The translations under genes were made by a program, and so were the position numbers. From Spirochaetales bacterium (GTDB taxonomy: Bacteria > Spirochaetota > Spirochaetia > DSM-2461), in the NCBI GenBank assembly GCA_016936115.1, contig JAFGPQ010000136.1:1-45038 (forward strand): 45,038 nucleotides of DNA, given 5' to 3'. The stretch's first letter is position 1, and every line of letters starts with the position of its first letter. Shown here piece by piece: positions 14,302-22,624 of the stretch. A model generated the notes under the pieces. That model made no database searches, was not told where the DNA came from, and worked only from the letters and a program-made list of their open reading frames with translations.

Positions 14302-15713
14302 CCTATCAGTACCTCCCCCGTGGGCCAGTCCACATAGCGCTCCAGAATTCTGTCGCGCCGGGGCAGGATCATCGTGAAGAGCCCTACCCTTCCAGCGAAC
14401 ATGGTCAGGATTATTATTATTTTCCCCGGACCCGAAAGCAGGGGCGTTATGCCGTGGGAAAGGCCCACCGTTCCCAGGGCGGAAAACGTTTCGAACAGGA
14501 GCGCTTCCAGGTCGGCACCCACAAGGGGATTACCGTGTTCAGAAAACAGAAGAGCCAGAAGCACGACGAAGAGAAAACCCATGGCCTTGAGAAAAAAGAG
14601 GGAGGCCCGGTTTACCTGTTCCGAGGGTATTCGCCGCTTGAGGAACCGCAGCTCCCCCCGGGAGTTGAGACCGTTCACCATGACGAAAAATATCATGAAG
14701 GCGGTTGTGACCTTAATCCCCCCCGCGGTGGATCCCGATCCCCCTCCGATGATCATGAGCAAAAGGCTGAAGATCTGCGAAGGCAGGGAGAGATCCTTCT
14801 GGGAGACCGTATTGAATCCGGCGGTCCGTTCCGTAACGGACTGAAAGAGAGCCAGAAGCCATCGCTGTCCCCCGTTCAGGGGTGTTCCGGAAGCGTCATA
14901 GCTGAAGGTTCCCCGGCTCTCGGCCAGAAAAAAGAAGACCGCCCCCCCCAGTATGAGAATTCCCGTGGCGGAGAGCATAATCTTAGTATGATACCTAAGG
15001 CGATGACCGGGATGAAGTATTTTTCTGAACAAGTCCCGGATTACCATGAACCCCAGCCCTCCGGTTATGATAAGGGCCATGACAGTCAGATTGACCGGCA
15101 CGTCCAGGGCGAAGTCCTCCAGGCTGTTGGAAAAACGGGAGAACCCCGCATTACAGAAAGCGGAAATCCCGTGAAAGATGCCCGTAAAAACCGGTTCGGG
15201 AACCCCCCTCTTCTTAAAAATGACGGCCAGAATGAAAGCCCCGGTTCCTTCGAGGGTGAGGGTGTAGAAAAGAATTATTTTTATAATGCGCCGGGGATCC
15301 CGTTTTCCCTTTTCCGGATTGAACTCCAGCAGGATCTGGCTGTTGTTCAGGGGCATGCGCAGCCCGGGAATGATCAGATAGAGGGTGGAAAAGGTGACGA
15401 TTCCCAGTCCGCCCAGCTGTATGAGCAGAAGAATGACAATCTGTCCGAAACGTGTGTAAAGAGCCGTATCAACCACGGCCAGTCCCGTGACGCAGACGGC
15501 GGAAACGGAAGTGAAGGCCGCATTCAGGGGAGAGAGAGCCGTCTCACCGCTCCATGCGACGGGCAGGGAGAGGAGAATCGTTCCCGAAAGGATCGTAATA
15601 ATGAAATAGGAGAAGATAATTACCCGTTCGGACCGGAAGAACTCTTTCACAGGCCGCATTATATAATAAATGCGAATCCGGAGAAAGGGTACGGGGTAGA
15701 TTTCTTTTTTCAT
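14298..15713 (-). CDS. Potassium transporter membrane subunit, TrkH/KtrB family
   Basis: The 471-residue integral membrane protein imports K+ together with the RCK subunit downstream. The four pore-loop repeats are visible, each with the selectivity glycine: [38 protein letters not shown] and [13 protein letters not shown]. Length fits KtrB/TrkH proteins. The N terminus is basic and cytoplasmic. The ATG at 15713 has a weak upstream GGA. It is divergent from the ornithine carbamoyltransferase gene with only 46 bases between them, so the two promoters must overlap or be very compact. I could not place boxes there with confidence. Confidence 0.93.
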   Translation of the reverse strand: MKKEIYPVPFLRIRIYYIMRPVKEFFRSERVIIFSYFIITILSGTILLSLPVAWSGETALSPLNAAFTSVSAVCVTGLAVVDTALYTRFGQIVILLLIQLGGLGIVTFSTLYLIIPGLRMPLNNSQILLEFNPEKGKRDPRRIIKIILFYTLTLEGTGAFILAVIFKKRGVPEPVFTGIFHGISAFCNAGFSRFSNSLEDFALDVPVNLTVMALIITGGLGFMVIRDLFRKILHPGHRLRYHTKIMLSATGILILGGAVFFFLAESRGTFSYDASGTPLNGGQRWLLALFQSVTERTAGFNTVSQKDLSLPSQIFSLLLMIIGGGSGSTAGGIKVTTAFMIFFVMVNGLNSRGELRFLKRRIPSEQVNRASLFFLKAMGFLFVVLLALLFSEHGNPLVGADLEALLFETFSALGTVGLSHGITPLLSGPGKIIIILTMFAGRVGLFTMILPRRDRILERYVDWPTGEVLIG

Positions 15714-15759
15714 TTGTCCTATATTTTTACTCTATCTTTTACTCTTCGGGAGGCGAATT

Positions 15760-16749
15760 ATGCCCATTAATCTGAAAGGACGCAGTCTTTTAACACTTAA
15801 GGATTTCACACCTCTGGAAATTAACTATCTTCTGGACCTGGCCCTGGACCTGAAGAGAAAAAAGAGAGCCGGCATCAGGGGTGACCTGCTGGCAGGTAAG
15901 AATATCTGCCTGATTTTCGAAAAGACTTCGACCCGTACGAGATGCGCCTTTGAAACGGCCGTTTTCGATGAGGGAGGCAATGTGACCTTTCTCACCAACA
16001 GCCAGATGGGAAAAAAGGAGTCCATTGAAGATACGGCCCGGGTTCTGGGACGGTACTACGACGGTATCGAATTCCGGGGCTTCAAACAGGAAACGGTAGA
16101 TGCCTTAGCCAAATGGTCCGGCGTACCTGTCTGGAACGGACTGACCGATCTCTACCATCCGACCCAGGTTCTGGCCGACTTGCTGACCATTAAGGAGCAT
16201 GTCTTCAAACCCTTGAACAAGGTGAAGCTTGCCTATGTGGGGGATGCCCGGAACAATATGGGAAACTCCCTGATGATAGGGGCCGCGAAGATGGGGATGT
16301 CCTTTGCCGCGGTAGCTCCGTCTTCCCTTTTCCCTGCGGAAGACCTGACCGCCGAATGCCGTCGGATCGCCTCTGAGACAGGCGGCTCACTACTCATTAC
16401 CGATGATATTGCCGAAGGTGTCCGCGATGCGGATGTCATCTATACCGATGTCTGGGTATCCATGGGCGAAGAGGACCGGTTCGAGGAAAGGATTAAGCTG
16501 CTCCGGCCCTATCAAGTCAACAAAAGCATGATGGATCTCACCGGGAACGATGACACTATTTTCATGCACTGCCTGCCCGCATTCCATGACCTGAATACCA
16601 GTGTGGCCGAAGAGGTACAGCGGAAATACGGTCTGAGTGAAATGGAAGTCAGCGACGAAGTTTTCAGAGGCCCCCGTTCCGTTGTCTTTGATGAAGCGGA
16701 AAACCGTCTGCACACCATCAAGGCGGCCATGGTGGCGTCCTTAAACTGA
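15760..16749 (+). CDS. argF: Ornithine carbamoyltransferase
   Basis: The enzyme makes citrulline from ornithine and carbamoyl phosphate, or runs in reverse in the arginine deiminase pathway. It is 329 residues. Carbamoyl-phosphate motif STRTR is at 57-61, YHPTQVLAD near 136-144, and the ornithine-binding Cys lies in [10 protein letters not shown] near 269. The extended C-terminal half and [14 protein letters not shown] ending resemble E. coli ArgF and catabolic ArcB, so anabolic and catabolic roles cannot be separated. GGGAGG nine bases upstream supports the ATG. It stands alone, with no other arginine gene nearby. Confidence 0.93.
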   Translation: MPINLKGRSLLTLKDFTPLEINYLLDLALDLKRKKRAGIRGDLLAGKNICLIFEKTSTRTRCAFETAVFDEGGNVTFLTNSQMGKKESIEDTARVLGRYYDGIEFRGFKQETVDALAKWSGVPVWNGLTDLYHPTQVLADLLTIKEHVFKPLNKVKLAYVGDARNNMGNSLMIGAAKMGMSFAAVAPSSLFPAEDLTAECRRIASETGGSLLITDDIAEGVRDADVIYTDVWVSMGEEDRFEERIKLLRPYQVNKSMMDLTGNDDTIFMHCLPAFHDLNTSVAEEVQRKYGLSEMEVSDEVFRGPRSVVFDEAENRLHTIKAAMVASLN

Positions 16750-16757
16750 TATTATAT

Positions 16758-16804
16758 TTGAATTCTCCCTATTCCTATCTTATACTACTCATAGAGGTGA
16801 GTAG
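16758..16804 (+). promoter_or_regulatory. Promoter with overlapping inverted repeat before the two-kinase operon
   Basis: TTGAAT (16758-16763) and TATACT (16781-16786) are 17 bases apart. A perfect 7-base dyad, CTACTCA and TGAGTAG with a 6-base spacer (16785-16804), covers the end of the -10 box, the expected start point and the GAGGTGA ribosome binding site of the gene at 16810. It could act as a repressor operator or as an RNA hairpin that hides the ribosome binding site. Confidence 0.5.
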
Positions 16805-16809
16805 AACAT

Positions 16810-17883
16810 ATGCCGGGTAGTAGGGAGATAACAAAATTAAACGAAATCCTTCCAGGGAACAGCTTTATTATTTCTGCGGACAAAAAAGGGAAATGGCTGT
16901 CCAGGGGTGAACTCATAGCTTTTTTCAGCGGGGATTTGTTTATGAGTCCGGAAGACAGCATTCTTCCTTTCTTTCCCGATGAAGAAGACCGATCCTGGCT
17001 GAAGGAGATTTCCCAGTCCACAGCCGATTCGGGAGAGAGAAGATTGCTTCTGGACCAGGGGATAACGGGATACTATTCAGTTCTCTGCCATTGGGGACAT
17101 ACCTCTCCCCGGAAGAGAATCGTCTCACTATTTCTGGCTGGAAGAACCGATTCGGAACATACCCTTAATGAAAGCAGCCGTCTGCAGATGGTTCCCCTTC
17201 TCTACAGGGGTGTGGTGCATGACATTAAAACCCCCCTCCAGTATCTGAAGAACAATCTCGCCTACCTGAAAGAGGTCGCTCAATCCAGAAACAGCGATCC
17301 GGACTATATTGATGCTCTCGATCAATCCCTGGCGGGTACTGAAAAAATAGATAACCTGATCAGGACACTACTTGACTTCCAGCGTGACAACAGGAGACAA
17401 AAGGAAAACTTTTCCCTAAAAACACTTATCGAGAGCATCCTGATTCTGATCAGAAGCAACTGGAAAAACAGCGTGGAAATCGAGACGGATTTCCAGGAGA
17501 GGGAACTGAGTTATTTCGGAGACCGCTTTCTCATGGAAAGGGCCATTTTCAACCTTATTGTGAACAGCTGCCAGGCGATTGAGGAGAACAGGGATAACAA
17601 ACAGGGTCTGATAATCATCAGAGCCGGCAAAAACGGTTCCGAGACCATGATCCGCATTATTGACAACGGTCCCGGTATTGCTGCGGATACCTTAACAAGA
17701 ATTTTCGACTCCGGATATACCACTAAATCCGGTGGGGACGGTTTAGGGCTACCCGTGGCCAGACATATTATCGAAAACCTTCACAAAGGAACGATTGAGA
17801 TCAATTCCCTTCCCGGTGAAGGGACAAATATAAAAATACGATTACCGGAGACTGAGTATGACAACACTATTCCTGGTAGATGA
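16810..17883 (+). CDS. Cytoplasmic sensor histidine kinase (HK1)
   Basis: This 357-residue kinase has no membrane segment. The N-terminal part (1-125) is of unknown sensory type, not clearly PAS. The HisKA-like helix has GVVHDIKTPLQYL with phospho-acceptor His137. The HATPase domain has the N box NLIVNSCQAIEE, G1 IIDNGPGI and G2 GGDGLGLPVARHI, all intact. ATG at 16810 follows GAGGTGA, which lies inside a dyad (16785-16804). The next gene, a single-domain response regulator, overlaps its 3' end by 26 bases, which strongly suggests a cognate pair. First gene of a five-gene operon ending in a FapA-like protein. Confidence 0.92.
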   Translation: MPGSREITKLNEILPGNSFIISADKKGKWLSRGELIAFFSGDLFMSPEDSILPFFPDEEDRSWLKEISQSTADSGERRLLLDQGITGYYSVLCHWGHTSPRKRIVSLFLAGRTDSEHTLNESSRLQMVPLLYRGVVHDIKTPLQYLKNNLAYLKEVAQSRNSDPDYIDALDQSLAGTEKIDNLIRTLLDFQRDNRRQKENFSLKTLIESILILIRSNWKNSVEIETDFQERELSYFGDRFLMERAIFNLIVNSCQAIEENRDNKQGLIIIRAGKNGSETMIRIIDNGPGIAADTLTRIFDSGYTTKSGGDGLGLPVARHIIENLHKGTIEINSLPGEGTNIKIRLPETEYDNTIPGR

Positions 17884-18208
17884 CGACGAATACATTATTA
17901 ACAGTTTCCGCAGAATTTTCACCCTGAAAAAGGACAAATATACCCCCCATTTCTTCACAGATCCCTTTATAGCCCTAGAGAAGCTGGATGACCTGACCCC
18001 GGATTTTCTCTTTACAGACATCAGCATGAAAGGTTTGAACGGCTGGGAACTGGTGAAGCGGTTCCGGGAACGGTCTCCCCGTACGAAGCTGATTGTTATA
18101 TCCGGGGATGTGGATCGCGAGGCGGCCGACAATCTGGCGGACTATTTCCTGGAAAAGCCGACCCCCTATACCGAATTGATCCGCATAATGGAGCAGGAGG
18201 AGGACTAA
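17858..18208 (+). CDS. Single-domain response regulator (CheY-like)
   Basis: The 116-residue receiver domain stands alone, without an output domain. Acidic triad FLVDDDEY (Asp8-10), phospho-acceptor Asp54 in LFTDISMKG, the signalling Ser in VISGD and the Lys in FLEKP are all present, so it should be phosphorylatable. It overlaps the first kinase by 26 bases. The second kinase follows after one base. Output must be through protein-protein contact, perhaps with the neighbouring proteins of the operon. Ends with a short acidic tail. Confidence 0.93.
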   Translation: MTTLFLVDDDEYIINSFRRIFTLKKDKYTPHFFTDPFIALEKLDDLTPDFLFTDISMKGLNGWELVKRFRERSPRTKLIVISGDVDREAADNLADYFLEKPTPYTELIRIMEQEED

Positions 18209-18209
18209 A

Positions 18210-19787
18210 TTGAAACTGACCAATATTTCCTGGCTGCTGCAGAGTCTGAACAGTCCCTTCGAACAGCTCTACACCGGTGAATATACCGACAAAGGCAGGG
18301 TTCGTATATGGAACAAGGGAGTCGAAATACCCACCGACGAAGAGATTAACCGCCTTGTTATAAACATCATAAGGGATAATAAAACGAAACAGGCCGGTTC
18401 AAAATCTAAGGATTTCCGTCTTCTCAAGAGAAAAGATCGATTCGGTAACGTGAAAACTTACCTGTGGCTGGACGATGTCACAGCGGGAGATAAAAGGCAT
18501 CACCGTTTTATCGTTTTCCCTATGGAAAGGGATACCCTGAACGAATTGGTTGAAAACTATTGCCGATACGGCATAATTACGGAACGGTTCAACGGTTTTT
18601 TCTGTATTATCAATAACTATGGTGAAATCATAAAGATCAATCATCTGGGACTTTCCCTGATCGGCTATGAAGAGAGGGAGCTACTGGGTAGACCTTTCCA
18701 GTCCATTCTTTCCTCTCCCAAGGATTATGCCCAGCTTCTGAATATGATAGGCTCCACCACGGGAACCCATAGCCTGGAACTATGCCTGATCAAGAAAACG
18801 GGGGAGAAGCTTATAGGCCTCACCTACCCCATCCAGGTGAGAGATGAGCGGGACGATATTATTTATACGAGTCTGATCATATCGGATATTACCTATCAGA
18901 TAGATGAATTAAACAATTCCATAAAGAACTCCATGGAGCTGCTCGACTCCAATGAGTATCTGAAAAAGACCCAGACCACTCTTATCAGAACCGAGAAGAT
19001 GGCCGCCGTGGGAGAGCTGGGAGCCGGACTGGCCCATGAAATCAACAACCCCCTTAGTTATCTGATGAACAACATGATCATGTATACGGAATACACCACC
19101 CAGATCATCCGATTCATCAAGCAGCTTTCCCTGGGCGGCCCCCTGGATGAACAGCAGATAAGGGAAGAGTATCAAAAGCTGGACCTTGATTTCATCACCG
19201 GAGAAATGAGCCTCATGTCCGATGAGATGAAGGAAGGGCTGGAGCATATTCAGAAAATAGTACACAGTCTCAAATCCTTCTCGGGCAACGAAAGGGCCAA
19301 GGGGTGGAACTATGAGAATATCAACCGTGCCATAGAGGAGATGCTGATTATCAGCAGGAACCGGTATAAATACGATACCTCGGTCAAAACGGAACTGGCG
19401 GATATCCCCAGTATTCTCTGTAATCTTTCCGAATTGAACCAGGCCCTCCTGGCCATTTTCAACAACAGCGTTCAGGCTGTTCAGGAAAGAGAGAAGAGCA
19501 ATATGGGGGAGATCATCATCAGAACCGAGCTGGACGATACGGAAGAGAATCTGCTTATTCACTTTGAGAACGACGGAGAGCCCCTGTCCGATGAGATGAA
19601 GGCCAAGGTGTTCGAACCTTTTTACAGTAACTGGAAACTGGTTCAGGGGAGCGGCATGGGCCTAACTGTGGCACAGGACATAATCATGGGCCTGCACAAA
19701 GGGGATATTCAGATAAGCACTGTGGATGACAAAACAAGATTTACCATTCTCATACCGATTACCGAAGATATAAAGGAAGGAGCCTGA
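18210..19787 (+). CDS. Cytoplasmic PAS-domain sensor histidine kinase (HK2)
   Basis: The 525-residue kinase has no membrane segment. The N-terminal 120 residues are unassigned. A PAS domain covers about 125-230 (NGFFCIINNYGEIIKINHLG), then a short coiled coil leads to ELGAGLAHEINNPLSYL with His276. A long insert separates the DHp helices (about 300-350). The N box is LLAIFNNSVQAVQE and G2 is GSGMGLTVAQDI. G1 is altered to ENDGEPLSDE instead of DNGxGI, so ATP lid geometry may differ. The start is TTG at 18210, preceded by the strong AGGAGGAGGA; no ATG lies nearby. It sits between two response-regulator genes. Confidence 0.9.
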   Translation: MKLTNISWLLQSLNSPFEQLYTGEYTDKGRVRIWNKGVEIPTDEEINRLVINIIRDNKTKQAGSKSKDFRLLKRKDRFGNVKTYLWLDDVTAGDKRHHRFIVFPMERDTLNELVENYCRYGIITERFNGFFCIINNYGEIIKINHLGLSLIGYEERELLGRPFQSILSSPKDYAQLLNMIGSTTGTHSLELCLIKKTGEKLIGLTYPIQVRDERDDIIYTSLIISDITYQIDELNNSIKNSMELLDSNEYLKKTQTTLIRTEKMAAVGELGAGLAHEINNPLSYLMNNMIMYTEYTTQIIRFIKQLSLGGPLDEQQIREEYQKLDLDFITGEMSLMSDEMKEGLEHIQKIVHSLKSFSGNERAKGWNYENINRAIEEMLIISRNRYKYDTSVKTELADIPSILCNLSELNQALLAIFNNSVQAVQEREKSNMGEIIIRTELDDTEENLLIHFENDGEPLSDEMKAKVFEPFYSNWKLVQGSGMGLTVAQDIIMGLHKGDIQISTVDDKTRFTILIPITEDIKEGA

Positions 19788-19788
19788 A

Positions 19789-20697
19789 ATGACCCATAAT
19801 ATTCTGTTTGTAGACGATGAAGAGAACATTCTCAAATCCATGGAGAGAATCTTCCACGGCAGTCCCTTTAATCTCTTCTTTGCCAACAGCGGTGAAGAGG
19901 GCTTGAAAATCATAAAGGATCAGGAGATGAGCGTCATCATTTCCGATATGAAGATGCCCAGAATGTCCGGCGTTGAATTCCTGAGGCGCAGCAAGGATTA
20001 CTGCGTGGACGCCACCCGCATTATCCTTTCGGGCTACTCGGACATACAGGACATAATGAATGCGGTCAACGAGGGGCACGTTCATAACTACCTGACCAAA
20101 CCCTGGGAAAACGAAAGGCTTAAGATCATCATCTACAACGGGACCCTCAACTATGAGAAGAACCGGCAGATGAAGGATCTGGCCAAGGAGCTCCAGGAGA
20201 AGAACAAACTTCTTAAAGAGATGAATTCCAATCTGGAGGAAGTGGTCAGAAGGCGAAGTCTGGAGCTTTTCGAGAGGAACCGCATCCTCACCCTCATGCT
20301 CAGCTCCCCCGAACCCATGACGAACATTAAAGAAACCCTTAATTCGCTTATGAACCTCATCGGCCCCCGGAAGTTCTATTTTCACATGGATAGCGCCGCC
20401 GGGCTCGAAGGGCTGGAACAGGACAGTCCGCCCCCCGGGGCGATTGTGGAAAAAGCCCGTGAAATCGGTAAGACTGTGCTTCTTAACGAATATCTGGCGG
20501 TTCCCTTTCTCCGTGATGAAAAGAGCAACGGCATTCTGTTTATATATCCCTTTGTGGAGGAGGATAAGAAATTCATCCACGAAATCAACAGTCTGATGAA
20601 ACTGATGAGTCTTATTTTCAAACAGCAGTACTATCTCACCCAGTCGGAAGAGATACTGGAGTCCTACGATGTCCTTATGGAGGAATTAAGTGACTGA
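19789..20697 (+). CDS. Response regulator with coiled coil and unassigned C-terminal domain
   Basis: Of 302 residues, the first 120 form a receiver domain: FVDDEE, Asp53 in ISDMKMPRMSG, the Ser of ILSGYSD and Lys of NYLTKPW. It is of the type often joined to HD-GYP domains. Here no HD-GYP follows. Instead a charged coiled coil (about 125-170, MKDLAKELQEKNKLLKEMN) leads to a roughly 120-residue domain with a GAF-like strand pattern (EYLAVPFLRDEKSNGILFIY), for which I see no diagnostic motif. AGGAAGGAGCC precedes the ATG, one base after the HK2 stop. The FapA-like gene overlaps its end by eight bases. Confidence 0.85.
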   Translation: MTHNILFVDDEENILKSMERIFHGSPFNLFFANSGEEGLKIIKDQEMSVIISDMKMPRMSGVEFLRRSKDYCVDATRIILSGYSDIQDIMNAVNEGHVHNYLTKPWENERLKIIIYNGTLNYEKNRQMKDLAKELQEKNKLLKEMNSNLEEVVRRRSLELFERNRILTLMLSSPEPMTNIKETLNSLMNLIGPRKFYFHMDSAAGLEGLEQDSPPPGAIVEKAREIGKTVLLNEYLAVPFLRDEKSNGILFIYPFVEEDKKFIHEINSLMKLMSLIFKQQYYLTQSEEILESYDVLMEELSD

Positions 20698-22624
20698 TAT
20701 CTCTTCACTCCTCAGGGTGAATGGAAAGCATCTCTATCTCGCCAACTGGAATGATGATACCAGCACAGAGGAGGATATTAAAATCGCGGTACGGAATTTC
20801 GGTGACGGCTTCGAGCTCTATCCCGATGATTTCTACCGGTTTCTTGCGAAGAAATGGAAAGGAAAGCTCAAGAAATATCCCGTGGGGCATAAGGGATACT
20901 CCACCATGATTTATCTCTCCGGCATGGTGAATATGATCCCCTTTATCATGCTTCCCGATCTTCTCCCCCTTTACCTGGAAGTTGAAAAAACCATCAGCAG
21001 GAGTGTGATCGGCTCGAAACCTCCCAATATCGGAGGATTCGTTAAGCAGGGAGATAAGGTTCTTGAGATTTTCGGTGATCCGGAAGCCAGCATCGAGCTG
21101 TTCCGGCTCATCAAATCCCGGCCTGAACTGGTGAAGCGGGAGAGGAGTGATGAATCAACTTCCTATTTTGCCAAAAAGCCCGGTTATGTCATTATTACGA
21201 AAAAAGGATTGGATATTGTCAGTCCCGTCCGAATTGATGAGGATAAATCTTCCCTGAAGTTCATTATACTCCCCGTGGTAGAGGGTTTCGAAGAGAGAAA
21301 TGTCTACTTCTGGGATTACCTAATGAATCATAAATCCACCTATCCCGAAGCTCCCGTACCGGATGACGGGGATTTCCTTCAAACGATAAAGGACTTCGAT
21401 CCATCGGTCTATGAAGAGTTTGAAGCCATCAGCGGCAAACGTCCCGTGGATGGATATAACAGCAAGCTGGAATTTCCCCTTGATGACGGAAAGTCGGATA
21501 AGGAGAAAGACCGGGTCAATTTCCACGACTACAGCAATATCATTATTATCCGGGAAGGGAAGATTTTCGCTCGAAAAACCCTGTACCGAGAGGGGTTGGA
21601 CGGCCTTGATATCTACGGCAATAAAATGGTTGTTCCCAAGGGGAAGGATGTTCCCATCACCCTCACCGGGGATATTCAGGCCGAAGAACAGGGAGACATT
21701 ATAAATTACCGTGCGGTCACTTCGGGCATCGCCTACCTGGAGAAAAACAATCTCATTCTAAGGGAAACCCTGATTGTGGAGGGGAATGTTGATTTTCATA
21801 CAGGCAATATCAAATTCAAGGGTGATATTGTCATTCGGGGGGATGTGAAGGCCGGTTTTTCCGTTATTTCCGGAGGAAAAATCAGCATAGAAGGCAGTAT
21901 TGAAAACGGGGCCCATGTCAGGACATCGGAAGAACTTCAGGTGAGCATGGGTATCATAGGCAAGGAAACCCTTGTCGAATCGGGAAAGAACATCTACTGC
22001 AGCTTTATTCAGAACAGCACCGTGTCCTCCCGCAACAGCATCACCGTGGAAAAGAATATCTCCGGGGCTAAGGTTTACTGCCGGGGGTTTCTTACCGTAG
22101 AAGGCCGGGGGTTGATGAAGAAGAGAATCGGTGTGGTAAACGGAAGCGAATGCTCCGCCTTTGAGGGAATGGAGCTTCTCTCGGCGGGATCGGAACTTAA
22201 TGAAACAGTTCTTCGTATCGGATATGATTATTTCATCGAAGAGAAAATCAGGGAGATGAATCAGGTTCGCTCCACCTACGAACTGAAAATGAAGCAGATC
22301 ATGCAGACCCTTCCCCCTCACATCAACAATGTGGAAAGATTAAAGCTTCTCTCCCCGGAGAAACGGGTTCAGATCATCGAAACCCTGAAAAGACTTAAAG
22401 TCATCAATGGGAAGATACACGAATTCGATCTGAAAAAAGAGAAGATGCTGGAATTCCTCTACAACACGGAAGACGATAATCTTTCGATCCTATTGGAAGA
22501 GGGATTAAAGGCTCCTGTCACGGTCCAGATTCTTAAAACAAAAGACCAGATACCGGCGAATCCGGGGCGACAGGAGATAACCCTCTACGGAGGGGAAATC
22601 CACAGCAAAAAAATTACGGAGTAA
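20690..22624 (+). CDS. FapA/DUF342-family protein
   Basis: The 644-residue protein has an N-terminal part (1-300) of unknown fold. The central DUF342/FapA region (about 300-520) has short glycine-rich turns characteristic of a beta helix: TLIVEGNVDFHTGNIKFKGD, VIRGDVKAGFSVISGGKISI and EGSIENGAHVRTSEELQV. A charged helical tail follows (about 520-610), likely coiled coil. FapA was described in Vibrio as linked to flagellar assembly and polar localisation; other DUF342 proteins may form polymers. The start is GTG at 20690 with GGAGGAATTAA upstream, overlapping the regulator gene by eight bases. It ends the signalling operon and could be its effector. The 3' end overlaps aspS on the other strand by 11 bases. 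Confidence 0.85.
   Translation: MTDISSLLRVNGKHLYLANWNDDTSTEEDIKIAVRNFGDGFELYPDDFYRFLAKKWKGKLKKYPVGHKGYSTMIYLSGMVNMIPFIMLPDLLPLYLEVEKTISRSVIGSKPPNIGGFVKQGDKVLEIFGDPEASIELFRLIKSRPELVKRERSDESTSYFAKKPGYVIITKKGLDIVSPVRIDEDKSSLKFIILPVVEGFEERNVYFWDYLMNHKSTYPEAPVPDDGDFLQTIKDFDPSVYEEFEAISGKRPVDGYNSKLEFPLDDGKSDKEKDRVNFHDYSNIIIIREGKIFARKTLYREGLDGLDIYGNKMVVPKGKDVPITLTGDIQAEEQGDIINYRAVTSGIAYLEKNNLILRETLIVEGNVDFHTGNIKFKGDIVIRGDVKAGFSVISGGKISIEGSIENGAHVRTSEELQVSMGIIGKETLVESGKNIYCSFIQNSTVSSRNSITVEKNISGAKVYCRGFLTVEGRGLMKKRIGVVNGSECSAFEGMELLSAGSELNETVLRIGYDYFIEEKIREMNQVRSTYELKMKQIMQTLPPHINNVERLKLLSPEKRVQIIETLKRLKVINGKIHEFDLKKEKMLEFLYNTEDDNLSILLEEGLKAPVTVQILKTKDQIPANPGRQEITLYGGEIHSKKITE

Noticed and set aside
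14454-15770. 438-codon open frame on the plus strand across trkH
   Set aside because: It is antisense to a clear TrkH gene, rich in charged low-complexity sequence, has no recognisable domain and would run into argF. It arises from codon bias of the real gene.
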